The notes below the pieces were generated by a model. The model saw only the letters and a program-made list of their open reading frames with translations, did not search any database and was not told where the DNA came from. The position numbers and the translations under genes were made by a program. DNA of 15,551 nt from Paramacrobiotus metropolitanus (lineage: Eukaryota > Tardigrada > Eutardigrada > Parachela > Macrobiotidae): NCBI RefSeq assembly GCF_019649055.1, contig NW_026570716.1:1-15551 (forward strand), read 5' to 3'. This document shows positions 1 to 9,256 of this stretch, piece after piece (positions within the stretch are counted from its first letter, which is position 1; every line of letters begins with the position of its first letter).

Positions 1-88
1 GATGATATAATAATGATACTAAGTAGTTATAATCATAAGAACTGGTTAGAAGGAATAAGTGAAAATAACGTTTATACTGTACGGCCGT

Positions 89-601
89 TTAGGAGGTTAT
101 CATTGACGGTGCTAGCTTCGCCACGATCTTCTGCATAGTATCGGCAAGTAGTTCAACATCGCCGTCGTTGGTGACCATGTGAACGGAAACTATTCCGGGG
201 GGTTTCTGTGAGGAAAACAGAAGCTCGTGGTTGTGGTGTAGATTCTCTATATACTGTTGCGTAATTTTTGTCTCCTCCGGACGGCCACGGGGTCGAATTC
301 GGGCAAGTGTGTTTTCTGGCATTGTCCGGACGTAAAGAATGTGATGTTCAGACGGGCATCGTGTTCGCTCATAATGCCGGTATGTGCGCTGCAATTCCTC
401 GAACGCTGATTGAGGCAGCCAGCCTGCACGGAATCCCATCCGAGCGAAAATATAAGTGGAACTGTATGGGGATCGCTCTAGGAAAATCCGGTCATGTGTG
501 GTTCTTCCAGTATCGATGATAGTACTGTATACATTTTCTCTCTCGATCAAGGACTGATGTGCAACACGCTGGAAATCCGCTCCAGCATGGGCGGGGTTCA
601 A
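89..601 (-). CDS. Deoxynucleoside kinase-like protein, C-terminal part (5' end not found)
   Basis: About 170 codons read to a stop at the low-coordinate end. Family marks of the dNK/TK2/dCK deoxynucleoside kinases, which phosphorylate deoxynucleosides for salvage, are visible: an ERS motif followed by YS and YIFA (residues 42-53), the arginine-rich lid RIRPRGRPEE (101-110), and a YIENLHHNHE segment (117-126) like the conserved Y-L-x-x-L-H-x-x-H-E of the family. Just upstream of residue 1 the open frame reads F-Y-x-x-P then FQ, also family-like. It stays open to a TGA at 665-667, so coding may extend left of 601. The first codon here is TTG, not a true start. A possible splice acceptor (TTTCCAG) would instead start the exon at 568. 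The N-terminal 60-70 residues with the P-loop (GxxGxGKS/T) are not seen in 602-1743. It is therefore either an exon of a gene with undetected 5' exons or a truncated relic. Family assignment is fairly sure; integrity is not. Confidence 0.65.
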   Translation of the reverse strand: MNPAHAGADFQRVAHQSLIERENVYSTIIDTGRTTHDRIFLERSPYSSTYIFARMGFRAGWLPQSAFEELQRTYRHYERTRCPSEHHILYVRTMPENTLARIRPRGRPEETKITQQYIENLHHNHELLFSSQKPPGIVSVHMVTNDGDVELLADTMQKIVAKLAPSMITS

Positions 602-608
602 ATAAAAT

Positions 609-656
609 TCAATTTTACGCGAAATTTGTGCGAATTTTTGCGCGAAATTTTACGAA
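609..656. repeat. Short tandem repeat GCGAAATTT-like
   Basis: Three degenerate units of about 15-17 bases, built around GCGAAATTT / GCGAATTTTT / GCGAAATTTT. The tract sits exactly where the 5' part of the kinase reading frame should continue, which may mark a breakpoint or simply the edge of an intron. Confidence 0.5.
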
Positions 657-664
657 GTCTCAGT

Positions 665-1743
665 GTTCAGTTGTTTATACGATGAATGCTGAGCACTTGC
701 GTTACACATCGAACCCCTCTCCGATTTATGCGTGCCTCGTTGCTAAGTACTACGAGAGCTCTGCGTTAACGACATATAATGCTTTCAGCATTAAATGGCT
801 TTAAAATTTGTAGGAACTGCACTCCTGTGCGCGCTCGATAAGGTTACCGACACCGTACTCGTTTAGGTGCGGAAAGAACTTGTTTGTATAAAACATAAAA
901 TATTAGAACCAGTGTCCAGCGATCATTTTTGACGTGCGTTTTACTAAGGTCATAAGGTCAGCGACAAAGATGTTTGCTACAATCACCCGCTCATGGTCAA
1001 TGAGGAAATGTAGTACTTGCAGTATGTACTTGTATGTGAAGCTTATTAAAAGTCAAAGCTGTACAAGCGTACTGTATTGCGCACTTTTACAAAGCCCGAT
1101 GACATGAACTCTGTTTTTTAAAAGGAACGCAAAATGGATATACCTAGGTTGGCTTTCTCCTTTTTGGATAAAATTAATATGGTGACCTTACTGGGTATCT
1201 TAAGTTAATATTTAAAGTGTTAACAGATATTTAGTGCATCGATTTAGTAGTTTCACTGGTTTAACGCTCACTACTTGAAAAAGTACCGGTACTTCATACT
1301 TGCACGCAGATATCGTTAACATTTCTGCTGCCGTTGGAAATTTTATAATTAATCTTGCGTAAAATAGTCCTTAGCCAGTTTTGGCCCAGTCAGTTAACAG
1401 GCTCGGTAAAGTTTTTGCCGCATTCCGCTGCGTGTGCTCCACATAACGGTACGCGGTTTGCTTCGCTGCATGGCGTTAATTGACAACAAGGAATATTATA
1501 ATTAAAATATAATTAATTACAAGTAAGTACTGAATTATTCCACAAAATGTTATTTACAAACATGCAACAACTGTAACGGTAAACCTATTGGCGGGACTTT
1601 GTACTGTTGGAACTGTTCACAAGAGGCAAAACCGATTTCGAATCCAGCTGGACCATGATGCAGTAATAGGTCAAGCTAACGTTTTTTTTATCTATGAACG
1701 GGTTGCAGCAGTTTATGAGCAATATATAGAACTGTGTGTCAGC
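665..1743. other. Spacer between kinase-like and F-box genes
   Basis: AT-rich with stops in all frames. I see no P-loop codons (GGN AAR followed by Ser or Thr) on the minus strand, no tRNA and no clear repeat. It may hold the 3' UTR of the F-box gene and the promoter or unseen 5' exons of the kinase-like gene. No AATAAA is evident close after the F-box stop. Confidence 0.4.
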
Positions 1744-1950
1744 TCAGCAGTCCATGGGTAGGTCACACGCCTCGGTTGATGGTCCCTGAACGTCCTGCGC
1801 TTGCGGCGGCATCGCCCGGTTCAACACCCACAACGTCAGTGTGGATAACGTCGCCATATCTAAACGGCACAGCTCATCTGCCGTCCAACTGGATTTCCCA
1901 CGGTAGCGATTTGTCAGACGAGGATCGTTGCATTGGTTCGTTAGTAAAAT
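1744..1950 (-). CDS. Exon 4 (C-terminus) of the F-box-family gene
   Basis: 68 codons and TGA (1744-1746). Contains RYRGKSSWTADEL and a following leucine-rich helix, LSTLTLWVL. It is below the size normally picked up by a simple open-frame scan because it has no start codon of its own. Confidence 0.62.
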   Translation of the reverse strand: MLLTNQCNDPRLTNRYRGKSSWTADELCRLDMATLSTLTLWVLNRAMPPQAQDVQGPSTEACDLPMDC

Positions 1951-4900
1951 CTAGAAACACATTACCATAATAACTGAGCAGAAGTCCTACCGTACTGGCG
2001 TTGGCCATTTACCCTTAGGATTTTGTAGCAGCTGCTTGTCGCCCTGTTCAACCGTGCCTCCCTGGCAATCCACCGTGCAATACTGAAGAAGTCCATGGAA
2101 GCCAGCGGCAGCTGCCGTTCCAACAGTCCATACAGGTCCGTCTGCATCTCTAATAGTGTGCCGCGAATGGCGGTGACGTCACGCGTCACAAAGATCTCGT
2201 TCTGTTGGCCGCCGATACCGCAAAAGCGGCAGTTGTGCCAAATGATGCCCTCCACGGCGGCTGCCACGGCGACAGAGGTCTCGGCAAGCAGCTGCACCTC
2301 CGCCGGGAGCTGATGCTCACCCAGATCCCATAGGGACCGGTTGACTATCACCTACGAAGAGGGCCGGATCTCACATGACGCAATAGTGGATACAACATGT
2401 GTGACTGTGTGTGATACAAAGTCACGTATTTAATTGTGGGAAGTTAGACATCAGAATTCGCCTCTTGAGCTATGGTGCCGTTAAACTGAACAGTAGTTCA
2501 GCGGTAACGAATGACATTGCAAATGTAATACTGACCTTCATCAGCTGTTTATATGTATGTCCAATAATGTATATCTGCTGCTTATATGTACGTATATGTT
2601 TATATGTTAATGTATATCTGTTAATATGTACATCATAAAATTAGTCCATAAATAGACGAAGGAAAGTACACGATTGAAACTCCGTTAAATTGCGTCGTCG
2701 TCATTTCCTGGTATTAATAATTTCTCAGTTCAAAGCAATATTTCCAGTCCGCCATTTATTATATTGCTCAAAGCGCTACCAGGAAATTTGGTTTTCATGC
2801 GAAGCTTACAAATACAGAGTAGGTCCGACCCATTTTGGCGCAAAAAAAACCTTTTGGGTAAGGATAACAAACGGGGTTATTCTTTATCTGAAGTGTGGGT
2901 ATGAGAGCAATTTAATTTTGATCTATTGCTTGTATTTAATTGCAAGATTTTGGCCGTACAATCATTTTAGGCTTCACCTGCAACTTTCTGATCCTGTTGG
3001 CGCACTGCTCGTACATGACGCTAACCAAGCGCAGACATTCAGTAAGCTCCGGCGATCTGTAGTTCTGTTGGGCACTGATTATTACGATCATCCGCGTGGC
3101 GGCGGTGAGACACTGGATGATGCACACGCCGGCGGTGTATGTCGCACTGGGACCGGCACTGCCGAAGTCGAGCGTCAGATACCGAGAGCAATCAGCCTGT
3201 TGGATGATCTCGTTCCACAGCGGACTGACGCGACGGTAGAATGGCCGTACATTTGTAGACAAGCAGGAGAGGATTTCGCGCAAGAGCTCCGGCGGGCAAG
3301 ATGCAGCCAGTTGGCGAGATTTTTGTGCTGGTATGGTACGCAGAGGAGCGCAGATTCGGGGTGGTACCCACTGGCCATCAATATTATTCCAGCCGGTCTG
3401 TAAGCGCTTCGCCATTTCCGCCTTAGCTCGCTCATTCAGTTCGTGCTGAAAAAAATTATTTAATGACAAACGCAGTGGCACACGGTTCAAGAATAAAAGA
3501 AATTCGAAAAGCACGGAACTGCCTCGGTGCTGCTGCTGTTTATAGACTACGAATTATTTTTCAAAGGAAAGTGAATAAAATTGCATTGTGTTAAATACAA
3601 ACCACTGCTACGTGAATTTGTTTGGCGAAATAAGGAATTGTTTTATACTATCTAGCTCTAACAGAAAAATCCCAACGTCGCTTCCAGGTTTCCGGAGTAT
3701 TACTTAACCCAGGACTTCCTGGTACCCGATCCCGTTCGAATTAGACCATGAAAATTAAGAATTGTCGATACAATAATTCAATTAAGAAATCAAATTTTTT
3801 TCAGAATTTTGCTAGCCATAGATCAGCTACAGCAAAATGGTATCAATTTGACCACAACGGGCGGATTGGTACGCGTGACAAATTTAATTTTTGTTTATTT
3901 ATGTTGAAATATAAAATATTTTTGGCTAACAAACGTTTTAACCCAGACAGTTTTCAAAGGGCTATTTGTGAGCATAGTATTAGTGGCCGTCGAAATGGCC
4001 ACCGGTCAGCAACACAATAATACATCTGACTGCGACAAATCGTTTAGCTGTACAGAAACTGTACAGAAAAAAATCAAAAACCGTCTGCGGGAATACTGGA
4101 CACTGTCCAGTTAACGCTGCGGGTCACTAGTAGAGCATTCAATCGTCACACAGCTAAAATTATAGCACAAAGGGGCGAAATCGCATCGGTGTTTGATTTC
4201 CGGTCCATGATTAACGCCAAAAGCCCATGGTTAACTTGATTACCTCAGACCACGCTCGTGTCAGAACGGTCAGCAAGCTTTGCTGACCACTATAGAAGGT
4301 AGCTACTACTAGCCCGCAGTCGGTGGTCAAGCTTCGGACGCTTTCCTGGACGTTAGAGCAATAGCCTTCATAAGTAACCGGAAATTTTTGCGTATACCTG
4401 CGGGTTATGCGCTCGTATTCTACGGTATAGCGCACGCTGATAAACGTACACTGCCGAAGTGCCGATTAAGTGACCACTGACCACCGTTTGCTTGTCACCT
4501 TTGTATGCATGCATGTTGTCCTGCGAAAATAAGTTTCGGCAGCAAAAATAGAAAAAAATATCTATTGCATGGGGCATCCATTTTCGCAACTGGACGGTGG
4601 TCACTTCGATGACCACCGAAACACTTCCTGTTGAAAGCCCATAAAAGGTTGTCTTGGAATACCAACCTGCAGAATGTTGGGACTTATACTGAGTTTACTA
4701 GAAAATCTTGTATTTTGGATGTATTGTACCAAACTGCCCGTTGTTGTCAAAATGATACCATGTTTTTTAAAAGATCACCAGGGGTCACCCATTTCACATA
4801 TTACCAAAATTTAAGTTGTGTCAAATAACACATAAAGTCAACTACCTAATTCATTTATTTACATTTTTTCCCATCACGCGAATGGCCAGGAGGTGTTAGC

Positions 4901-6105
4901 GACCTTCGGTCACCCATGATATAAAAAAATGGCCGACTTTGATGACCACTGGCGAGTGTGCCGTAGACTTATACTTAGCGGTCTAGCTTTGTAAAATGGG
5001 CCTCAACATCTAAACTCGCTAATAAAACTGAAAAATCAAAATTCCCAGGCTGCGTTCAGGTACAGGAGTAAAAGTCCTACACGGTATCACTTTGATATCA
5101 ATGGGAAGAAACAGCGTTATTTAAAAGAAGGAAAGGAAGGAAGCGTTAGGAAGGAAAGGGTTATTTAAAGAAGTGCCACAACTGTATGCTTTGCTTTTTG
5201 CCATTTTATCCAAGGGAAGAAAAAAATGTTGGCTGTTTCTTAAATGCTTAAAATAACGTGTACCAGTTACGTATGATATGCGAGCGATAAGACTTTCATC
5301 GGAAGTTCAAACTTGTGCTCAACGGGTTTATTCTGTGACGAAATCCGAACATTCGTTTATGCTTCTCGAAATACGGTCTTACCAGTAAATCCTTGGATAT
5401 CGGCAAGACCTTCTTCACAAAGCTGCTTTGCAGTCGACATCGATCCTGGAGATACAGCAAGCTTTCATTCACCACACCGATAGGATACGCCTTGTAAACG
5501 CGCTGCGACATCAGCCCTTCCTCCCACAGACTCCACAACGCCGGTGCCACCGGTCGTTCCGTTAGATACTCCCGCGGCAGAGTACATGCCCGCACGACAA
5601 AATCCGCCGGTGCGGTACGGCGCACCGTGCTGTCACGGTGCGCTAGCCGAACTACCTGAGCGCGGACGAACTTCCACACAACTTCATCACCCATGTGGAT
5701 CTGAATATAGGCGTATTTATTCCAGAAGACCCGGTGCAGCAGAAACACTGCCGGATACCACGTCCACGGGCGGTCCGCCGCGGTACGGGCGAGGACATGG
5801 CAGCTGGTCTGGGACGCCGCGTTGGACTCCCAGGCAAAGTTCTGGGAGGCTGTTAAACACCGTTCGTCAGCACTAAGGCACAACAGTGCCTTTTTGAATT
5901 CGACGAATTGCGAGCGTCGGTCGGAAACGCCGAAATCTACGAGCAGACCGCGGTGGACGGTGTTGATGACCAGACCGCGCTCGAGGAGTCCGTCGGCATT
6001 CTGCACATCCACCGCGTTCCATTGGTAGACGTTGCTGCCGGGATAAATCTCACAGGGAGCCGACGCGTAGGTGTGATTAAACGGTCGTATTCCGCTGTTG
6101 TACAT
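1744..6105 (-). CDS. F-box-family protein, four-exon gene (578 codons)
   Basis: Four minus-strand exons join in one open frame: 6105-5383 (241 codons), 3445-2978 (156), 2351-2013 (113) and 1950-1744 (68 plus TGA). Every border is phase 0 with GT/AG ends. The N-terminal exon has a small beta-rich, Tudor-like region (SNVYQWNAVDVQ, GLVINTV, GLLVDFGV, SQFVEF; residues about 28-75), and a second such region around residues 100-170 (WTWYPAVFLL). Exon 2 carries an F-box-like segment at residues about 291-322 (PPELLREILSCLS, then RRVSPLWNEII). F-box proteins normally dock on Skp1 and present substrates to a Cullin-RING ubiquitin ligase; whether this one does is inference. The rest is leucine-rich without a recognised domain. 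From memory the whole layout, starting MYNSG, matches a large tardigrade-specific family. No signal peptide or membrane segment is evident. The start is the first ATG, and its N-terminus fits the family. Confidence 0.72.
1951..2012 (-). other. Intron 3 (62 bases)
   Basis: GTAAAT to TTTCTAG. The reading frame without splicing runs only to a TAA at 1971-1973, whereas splicing gives a further 68 codons that fit the family's C-terminal layout as I remember it. Confidence 0.6.
2013..2351 (-). CDS. Exon 3 of the F-box-family gene
   Basis: Begins right after TTCGTAG with GTG ATA GTC (valine here, not a start) and ends AGG|GTAAAT. 113 codons, phase 0 on both sides. Alpha-helical-looking, with IIWHNCRF in the middle. 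Confidence 0.7.
2352..2977 (-). other. Intron 2 (626 bases)
   Basis: GTGAAG at the donor and CTCTTCGTAG at the acceptor, with a short pyrimidine stretch before it. It includes the TATATGTA-rich simple repeat at 2548-2631. Confidence 0.6.
2548..2631. repeat. TATATGTA-type simple repeat
   Basis: Imperfect alternation of TATATGTA, TATATCTG and TTATATGT words over about 85 bases, inside intron 2. It is a degenerate microsatellite. Confidence 0.6.
2978..3445 (-). CDS. Exon 2 of the F-box-family gene (F-box)
   Basis: Acceptor TTTTTTTCAG directly before CAC at 3445; donor GCAG|GTGAAG at 2978/2977. Both are strong and phase 0. It encodes 156 residues from HELNERAK to RIRKLQ, with the F-box-like core in the middle. 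Confidence 0.75.
4268..4288. repeat. Perfect 21-base hairpin
   Basis: Arms GGTCAGCAA and TTGCTGACC, 3-base centre GCT, in intron 1. No function can be assigned. Confidence 0.55.
4321..4618. repeat. CGGTGGTCA inverted-repeat cluster
   Basis: CGGTGGTCA at 4321-4329 and 4595-4603, with its complement at 4478-4486 and 4610-4618. The last two form a 9-bp hairpin with a 6-base loop. The spacing suggests decayed short inverted-repeat (MITE-like) insertions in the intron, but no target duplication was found. Confidence 0.4.
5116..5173. repeat. Purine-rich GGAA repeat with flanking copies
   Basis: GAAGGAAAG words flanked on both sides by GTTATTTAAA. Within intron 1, this reads as a pyrimidine tract on the transcribed strand. 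Confidence 0.5.
5383..6105 (-). CDS. Exon 1 of the F-box-family gene
   Basis: Starts at ATG (6103-6105). The frame stays open 28 codons beyond the proposed end, to a TGA at 5296-5298. The donor is chosen at CTG|GTAAGA because it is the best GT-AG match and keeps phase 0 with exon 2. Alternative donors nearer the stop (CCC|GTTGAG) have the wrong phase. Confidence 0.65.
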
Positions 6106-7795
6106 GGTCGTAATAACCGTGGGAGTTATGTCAACTTCAACTTCGTCAAGAATTACAGATAAAATTAATATTATTATGGTGTGGAAAATTTAGAATCTCG
6201 ACTGCATAAACTGGCGGAAAGAGAAACACACTTTTGGGATTGCTTTATCCGGCTGAATGGTGAACTGTTGTTGCGAATGGACATGAAAGCATATCAGTCT
6301 AACATTCTGAAGTCTGAACCAACACTCTGGGATGTTCCAAAAGTTGACTACGCCCATTATTGCCTTCAGTGATCGTGTGTTTATGGAACTTCAGACTGGA
6401 CGACCAATACAATTCACCGGCGGTCTCAGATACAGATAGAGTGATTTATGACAGAGATGCACAGTTGCGTGACTCCGCCTTGCACTGTTAATGCAGTGCG
6501 TTAATCGACAGCCTCACCATGAATATGCAGTGCCACTGGATGAATGGCTTTGCCTAAACCCAGTCCATGAATAATAATGTCGGCGTCCATTATTAATGAG
6601 GGGCGTTCCTTGTTCGGCAAAAGCTGGTGTCAGTTGTCAAGTACCACTGGTTTTGGAAACAAAAGTGGGAGTTTAAAATCGGTAGAATGCGCTCATTACC
6701 AGCATCGCCTTTTGTAACGCTAGCTATTTATAACAGAGATGCTAGAAGATAAGTCAAAGTTGTAGTAAACGCATATAATTACACGGGTATCGATATTCGC
6801 ATAATGCCATTGAAGATTATAGACGATGGGCGGGCACACCATCAAAAGACAAACAAATATGATCGAGTAACATTTTCGAGCACTGGTCGGCGAGTATTCA
6901 GTCAGCAAACAGCAGTAAAAATTGCGCGGCATCATTATTTCAAAATTTTAGTTATTCTAAGTTGTCAGAATTTAAAATTTATTATTTGAAAATATCAATT
7001 ATTTATTATTTCAAATTATTTTTTATTTCGAAATGTAGAACCCGCACCCCGTTTTGGTCAAAATGTCATTAAATCAAAAAACGATTTTCTAATGCATATT
7101 TAACACCACATCTCATTATTGATTATTTCCTCAAATAGCACAAGCACTACGCCCAGTGAAACAGATTTCCACAGTCAAGCCGACATCTACAGAGCGTAAT
7201 TAGCCAATCGGGCAGTCTGCCGGCTGTTCGATCCGCGTTCCGGACGACTGTCACGCCCAAGGTCTTACTCAAGCTAACTACAGCTGATCGGGGAGCAAGC
7301 AACAGCAGGGGCGGTATGATACATATTCATCACGGCCATTGAAATTATGCCAGACGAAGAGAGAGCGAGCGAGAGAGACAAGTGAAATATTTCCAAGGTA
7401 AACACTTGACAGCTGTGCTGCTACTCTTAATCTCCGAGAAATGATGAAATTATGACAGGGGCGGTCCATTCGTGCTGGGTATGCTCTCTGCCCCGTAATC
7501 ACTGGTCCACACCAAAATGTCACTGGCCAGCCCTTCGCCCGCTTAGCGGCTTCAATGATAGCCGGCATTCACTGTCATCCCCGAAAGCCGCTACCTTGAC
7601 TCGTGATTATAGATAGAGTGCGTTATCAATGTGGGAATGATAACATCCCGGGAATGCCAGCAATAGTGTTCACCCTGTTTCAAAGATCATTATCGTATCA
7701 GCTTAAGTATTTATAACTGCTTGAACTGAAATCCAATATTTTGGAACTGCGGTTGGAAAGCCGGCATTTATTAAACTTCTCGTTATTGAATAAAT
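6106..7795. other. Spacer upstream of the F-box gene
   Basis: Should contain the F-box gene promoter, but no confident TATA box or initiator stands out. One plus-strand frame at 6181-6372 (63 codons from GTG) has a protein-like start (ENLESRLHKLAERE) but no partner exon, so I leave it uncalled. 6940-7030 is very AT-rich. 7140-7640 is more GC-rich, with a GAGAGAGCGAGC tract near 7358-7378, and no recognisable gene. Confidence 0.4.
6940..7030. repeat. AT-rich block with repeated TTATTATTT
   Basis: Dense TTTATTATTTGAAA / TTTATTATTTCAAA words give direct and partly inverted repeats. Possible scaffold-like or decayed repeat DNA; no gene. Confidence 0.45.
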
Positions 7796-7941
7796 TACTG
7801 TAGCCGCCCGCACAAGTTGCTCCATTGGCAGATCCGGCCGCTGCCTTCTCCCTGCACACACTGCGCTGAACAGCGAGCAATGTGAGGCCAAATATCCGTA
7901 TACCTCACTCTGTGGGGCAACTTGTGCGGGCGGCTACAGTA
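7796..7941. mobile_element. Short MITE-like element flanked by TA
   Basis: Perfect 25-base inverted repeats at 7796-7820 and 7917-7941. Read as TA target duplications at each end, the element is 7798-7939 (142 bp). It has 23-base terminal inverted repeats starting CTGTAGCCGCCCG, and about 96 bases between them with no coding capacity. TA duplication plus short inverted ends is the pattern of non-autonomous Tc1/mariner-type elements. The superfamily is inferred from TA alone. Confidence 0.6.
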
Positions 7942-7967
7942 TTATTCTATACAGTTTGTATGTATGA

Positions 7968-7978
7968 ACTGTAGCCGC
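7968..7978 (+). repeat. Fragment of the MITE end
   Basis: ACTGTAGCCGC repeats the outer 11 bases of the left MITE end, 27 bases beyond the right end and in the left-end orientation. It could be a relic of a second insertion or chance. Confidence 0.3.
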
Positions 7979-8275
7979 TAGATGACTTTCAGATCCGCAC
8001 GCTGTCTGTTGTGAAATAACTTTGCTGCAAAACGTATTAAAACTGGGAAATGGATGTACTTTGAATGTCCGGGCGCGAAATATCAGAATGTTTTTGTAGA
8101 ATTTCAAATTGATTGTTTTATTTAATTTTTTATTCGATTGCTAACTTAAGGTTGCAGGAGAGCAGAAGTAGAGAGAGAACTGCAGAATTTGAGAATCCCT
8201 AACAGCTAGGTTATCGTTTTGTGTATTCCCTTTTTATCGCTTGGTTTATTGAAGAGTTTGTTCAAAACATCACGT

Positions 8276-9075
8276 TGTAACAGGCAAGCGCGAGGAGATC
8301 ACGAGTGTGCTTTATTGTACAAATAAAGGGAACAATGCTGCGTAATAGCAGGGAAAGCAAAACAAAGCACTGATGGCTAACAAGCAAGTGAATGCTAGAA
8401 GAGCTCTTGAGCGTTCGTCAAGGCGTGAAAGAAGCAACTGGCGGCAAGCACGTGCTGTGTGCCATCAGCTGTGTGATGATGCGCAGACTGGACTCAATCC
8501 AACGCGAGCGTACGCTGAGTCATACAGCGAGAGAGGGACGAGAGAGCAAGTATGCTCAGTGTGTGCGCCGCATATATCCGCTTCAGCGGGTATGAGTGCA
8601 GTGCAGCAGCACACGTACGTACAGCGAGAGAGGCGGTATGGCAAGCATGAGTGCAGTACGTCCATGGTGGGCCGTATGCACCAGGCGCAGTCATGTGCCT
8701 CTGACATGCCTCTGGGCGGGAATCCGAGCTCCTGCGAAGGATGCTCCGACTCGGTACCGCACCAGTACCGCACAACTCTCCAGTCGGACCCAATGTGGGG
8801 TCGCTGGTACGCGTCCTCTGGCAGTGGGAGTCCGGTGTCTGGTCGACCGTCCCTTCTTCACTTCCGAACCCATGAGTGGAAGCCACTCACGGCCGAGAAA
8901 TCCGGAAGCCGCTCGGGCGTTTCGTTGGACCGGTGTTGCTTCTGTTGGCTGGCTTCTTGCTTCTGTTGGCAACGGAGAACAATGTGAAAGAAAAGTGTAA
9001 TGAAAGTTGTATACAGCGCGAAAGAAAGTATGAAATAAAGTTTAATCACAATTCCAGTGAGCAAAAGGGGTTACA
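8276..9075 (+). mobile_element. Candidate solo LTR (800 bp)
   Basis: Begins TGTAAC and ends GTTACA, the inverted TG...CA ends expected of an LTR. AATAAA lies at 9034-9039, 36 bases before the end, where an LTR polyadenylation signal usually sits, which gives plus orientation. It is GC-richer than its surroundings. An internal 14-base direct repeat (TACAGCGAGAGAGG) lies at 8523-8536 and 8620-8633. The 204-codon open frame at 8373-8987 has skewed Ser/Arg/Cys composition and no recognisable fold, so I treat it as incidental. The bases just outside (ACGT and AAAC) do not match, so no target duplication supports the ends. Confidence 0.4.
9034..9039 (+). promoter_or_regulatory. AATAAA polyadenylation-signal candidate
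   Basis: Canonical hexamer close to the right end of the candidate LTR; positional argument only. Confidence 0.35.
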
Positions 9076-9154
9076 AAACAGATCTGTCAAAGAGATCGAA
9101 CTAGAAAAATACAATTCCGTTTGTTAGGAGAAATGCTAAAAGAATGCAAAAATC

Positions 9155-9256
9155 TGTCCGGGGGTCCTATTCCGACTAGGATGACGTCCACGGGGTCTCC
9201 TGTCCGCTTTCATCCGGTAAGTTGGGTCCGGGGCATCGGTTCCCGGGTTACCCGTT
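9155..9256. other. Hairpin-rich flank of the large element
   Basis: Composition switches here from AT-rich to the TCCG/GGTCC-rich style of the element. Two small hairpins are visible: TCCTA/TAGGA arms at 9165-9181, and GGTTAC/GTAACC arms at 9246-9262 with a 5-base loop. The stretch is not present beside the second repeat copy, so it lies outside the repeat yet shares its style. Confidence 0.45.

Larger units (their letters stand above)
3446..5382 (-). other. Intron 1 (1937 bases)
   Basis: Runs from GTAAGA to an acceptor with a T-run (TTTTTTTCAG). It is unusually long beside the 62-base intron 3. It contains a perfect palindrome at 4268-4288, four copies of CGGTGGTCA or its complement at 4321-4618, and a purine-rich tract at 5116-5173. 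Open frames inside it look random. An additional small exon cannot be excluded. Confidence 0.55.

Noticed and set aside
2690-3403. 237-codon plus-strand open frame
   Set aside because: It is antisense to F-box exon 2, whose splice borders and family-like content are much stronger.
3748-4020. 90-codon plus-strand open frame in intron 1
   Set aside because: AT-driven Asn/Lys/Phe composition with no domain features; it lies inside a well-bordered intron.
7201-7234. tRNA-like A box (TAGCCAATCGGG) and B box (GTTCGATCC)
   Set aside because: The boxes are only about 13 bases apart, far too close for a tRNA or tRNA-derived SINE promoter, and no cloverleaf folds around them.
8373-8987. 204-codon plus-strand open frame
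   Set aside because: Skewed Ser/Arg/Cys/His composition, overlapping long frames on both strands, and its place inside a candidate LTR suggest a chance frame in GC-richer DNA.
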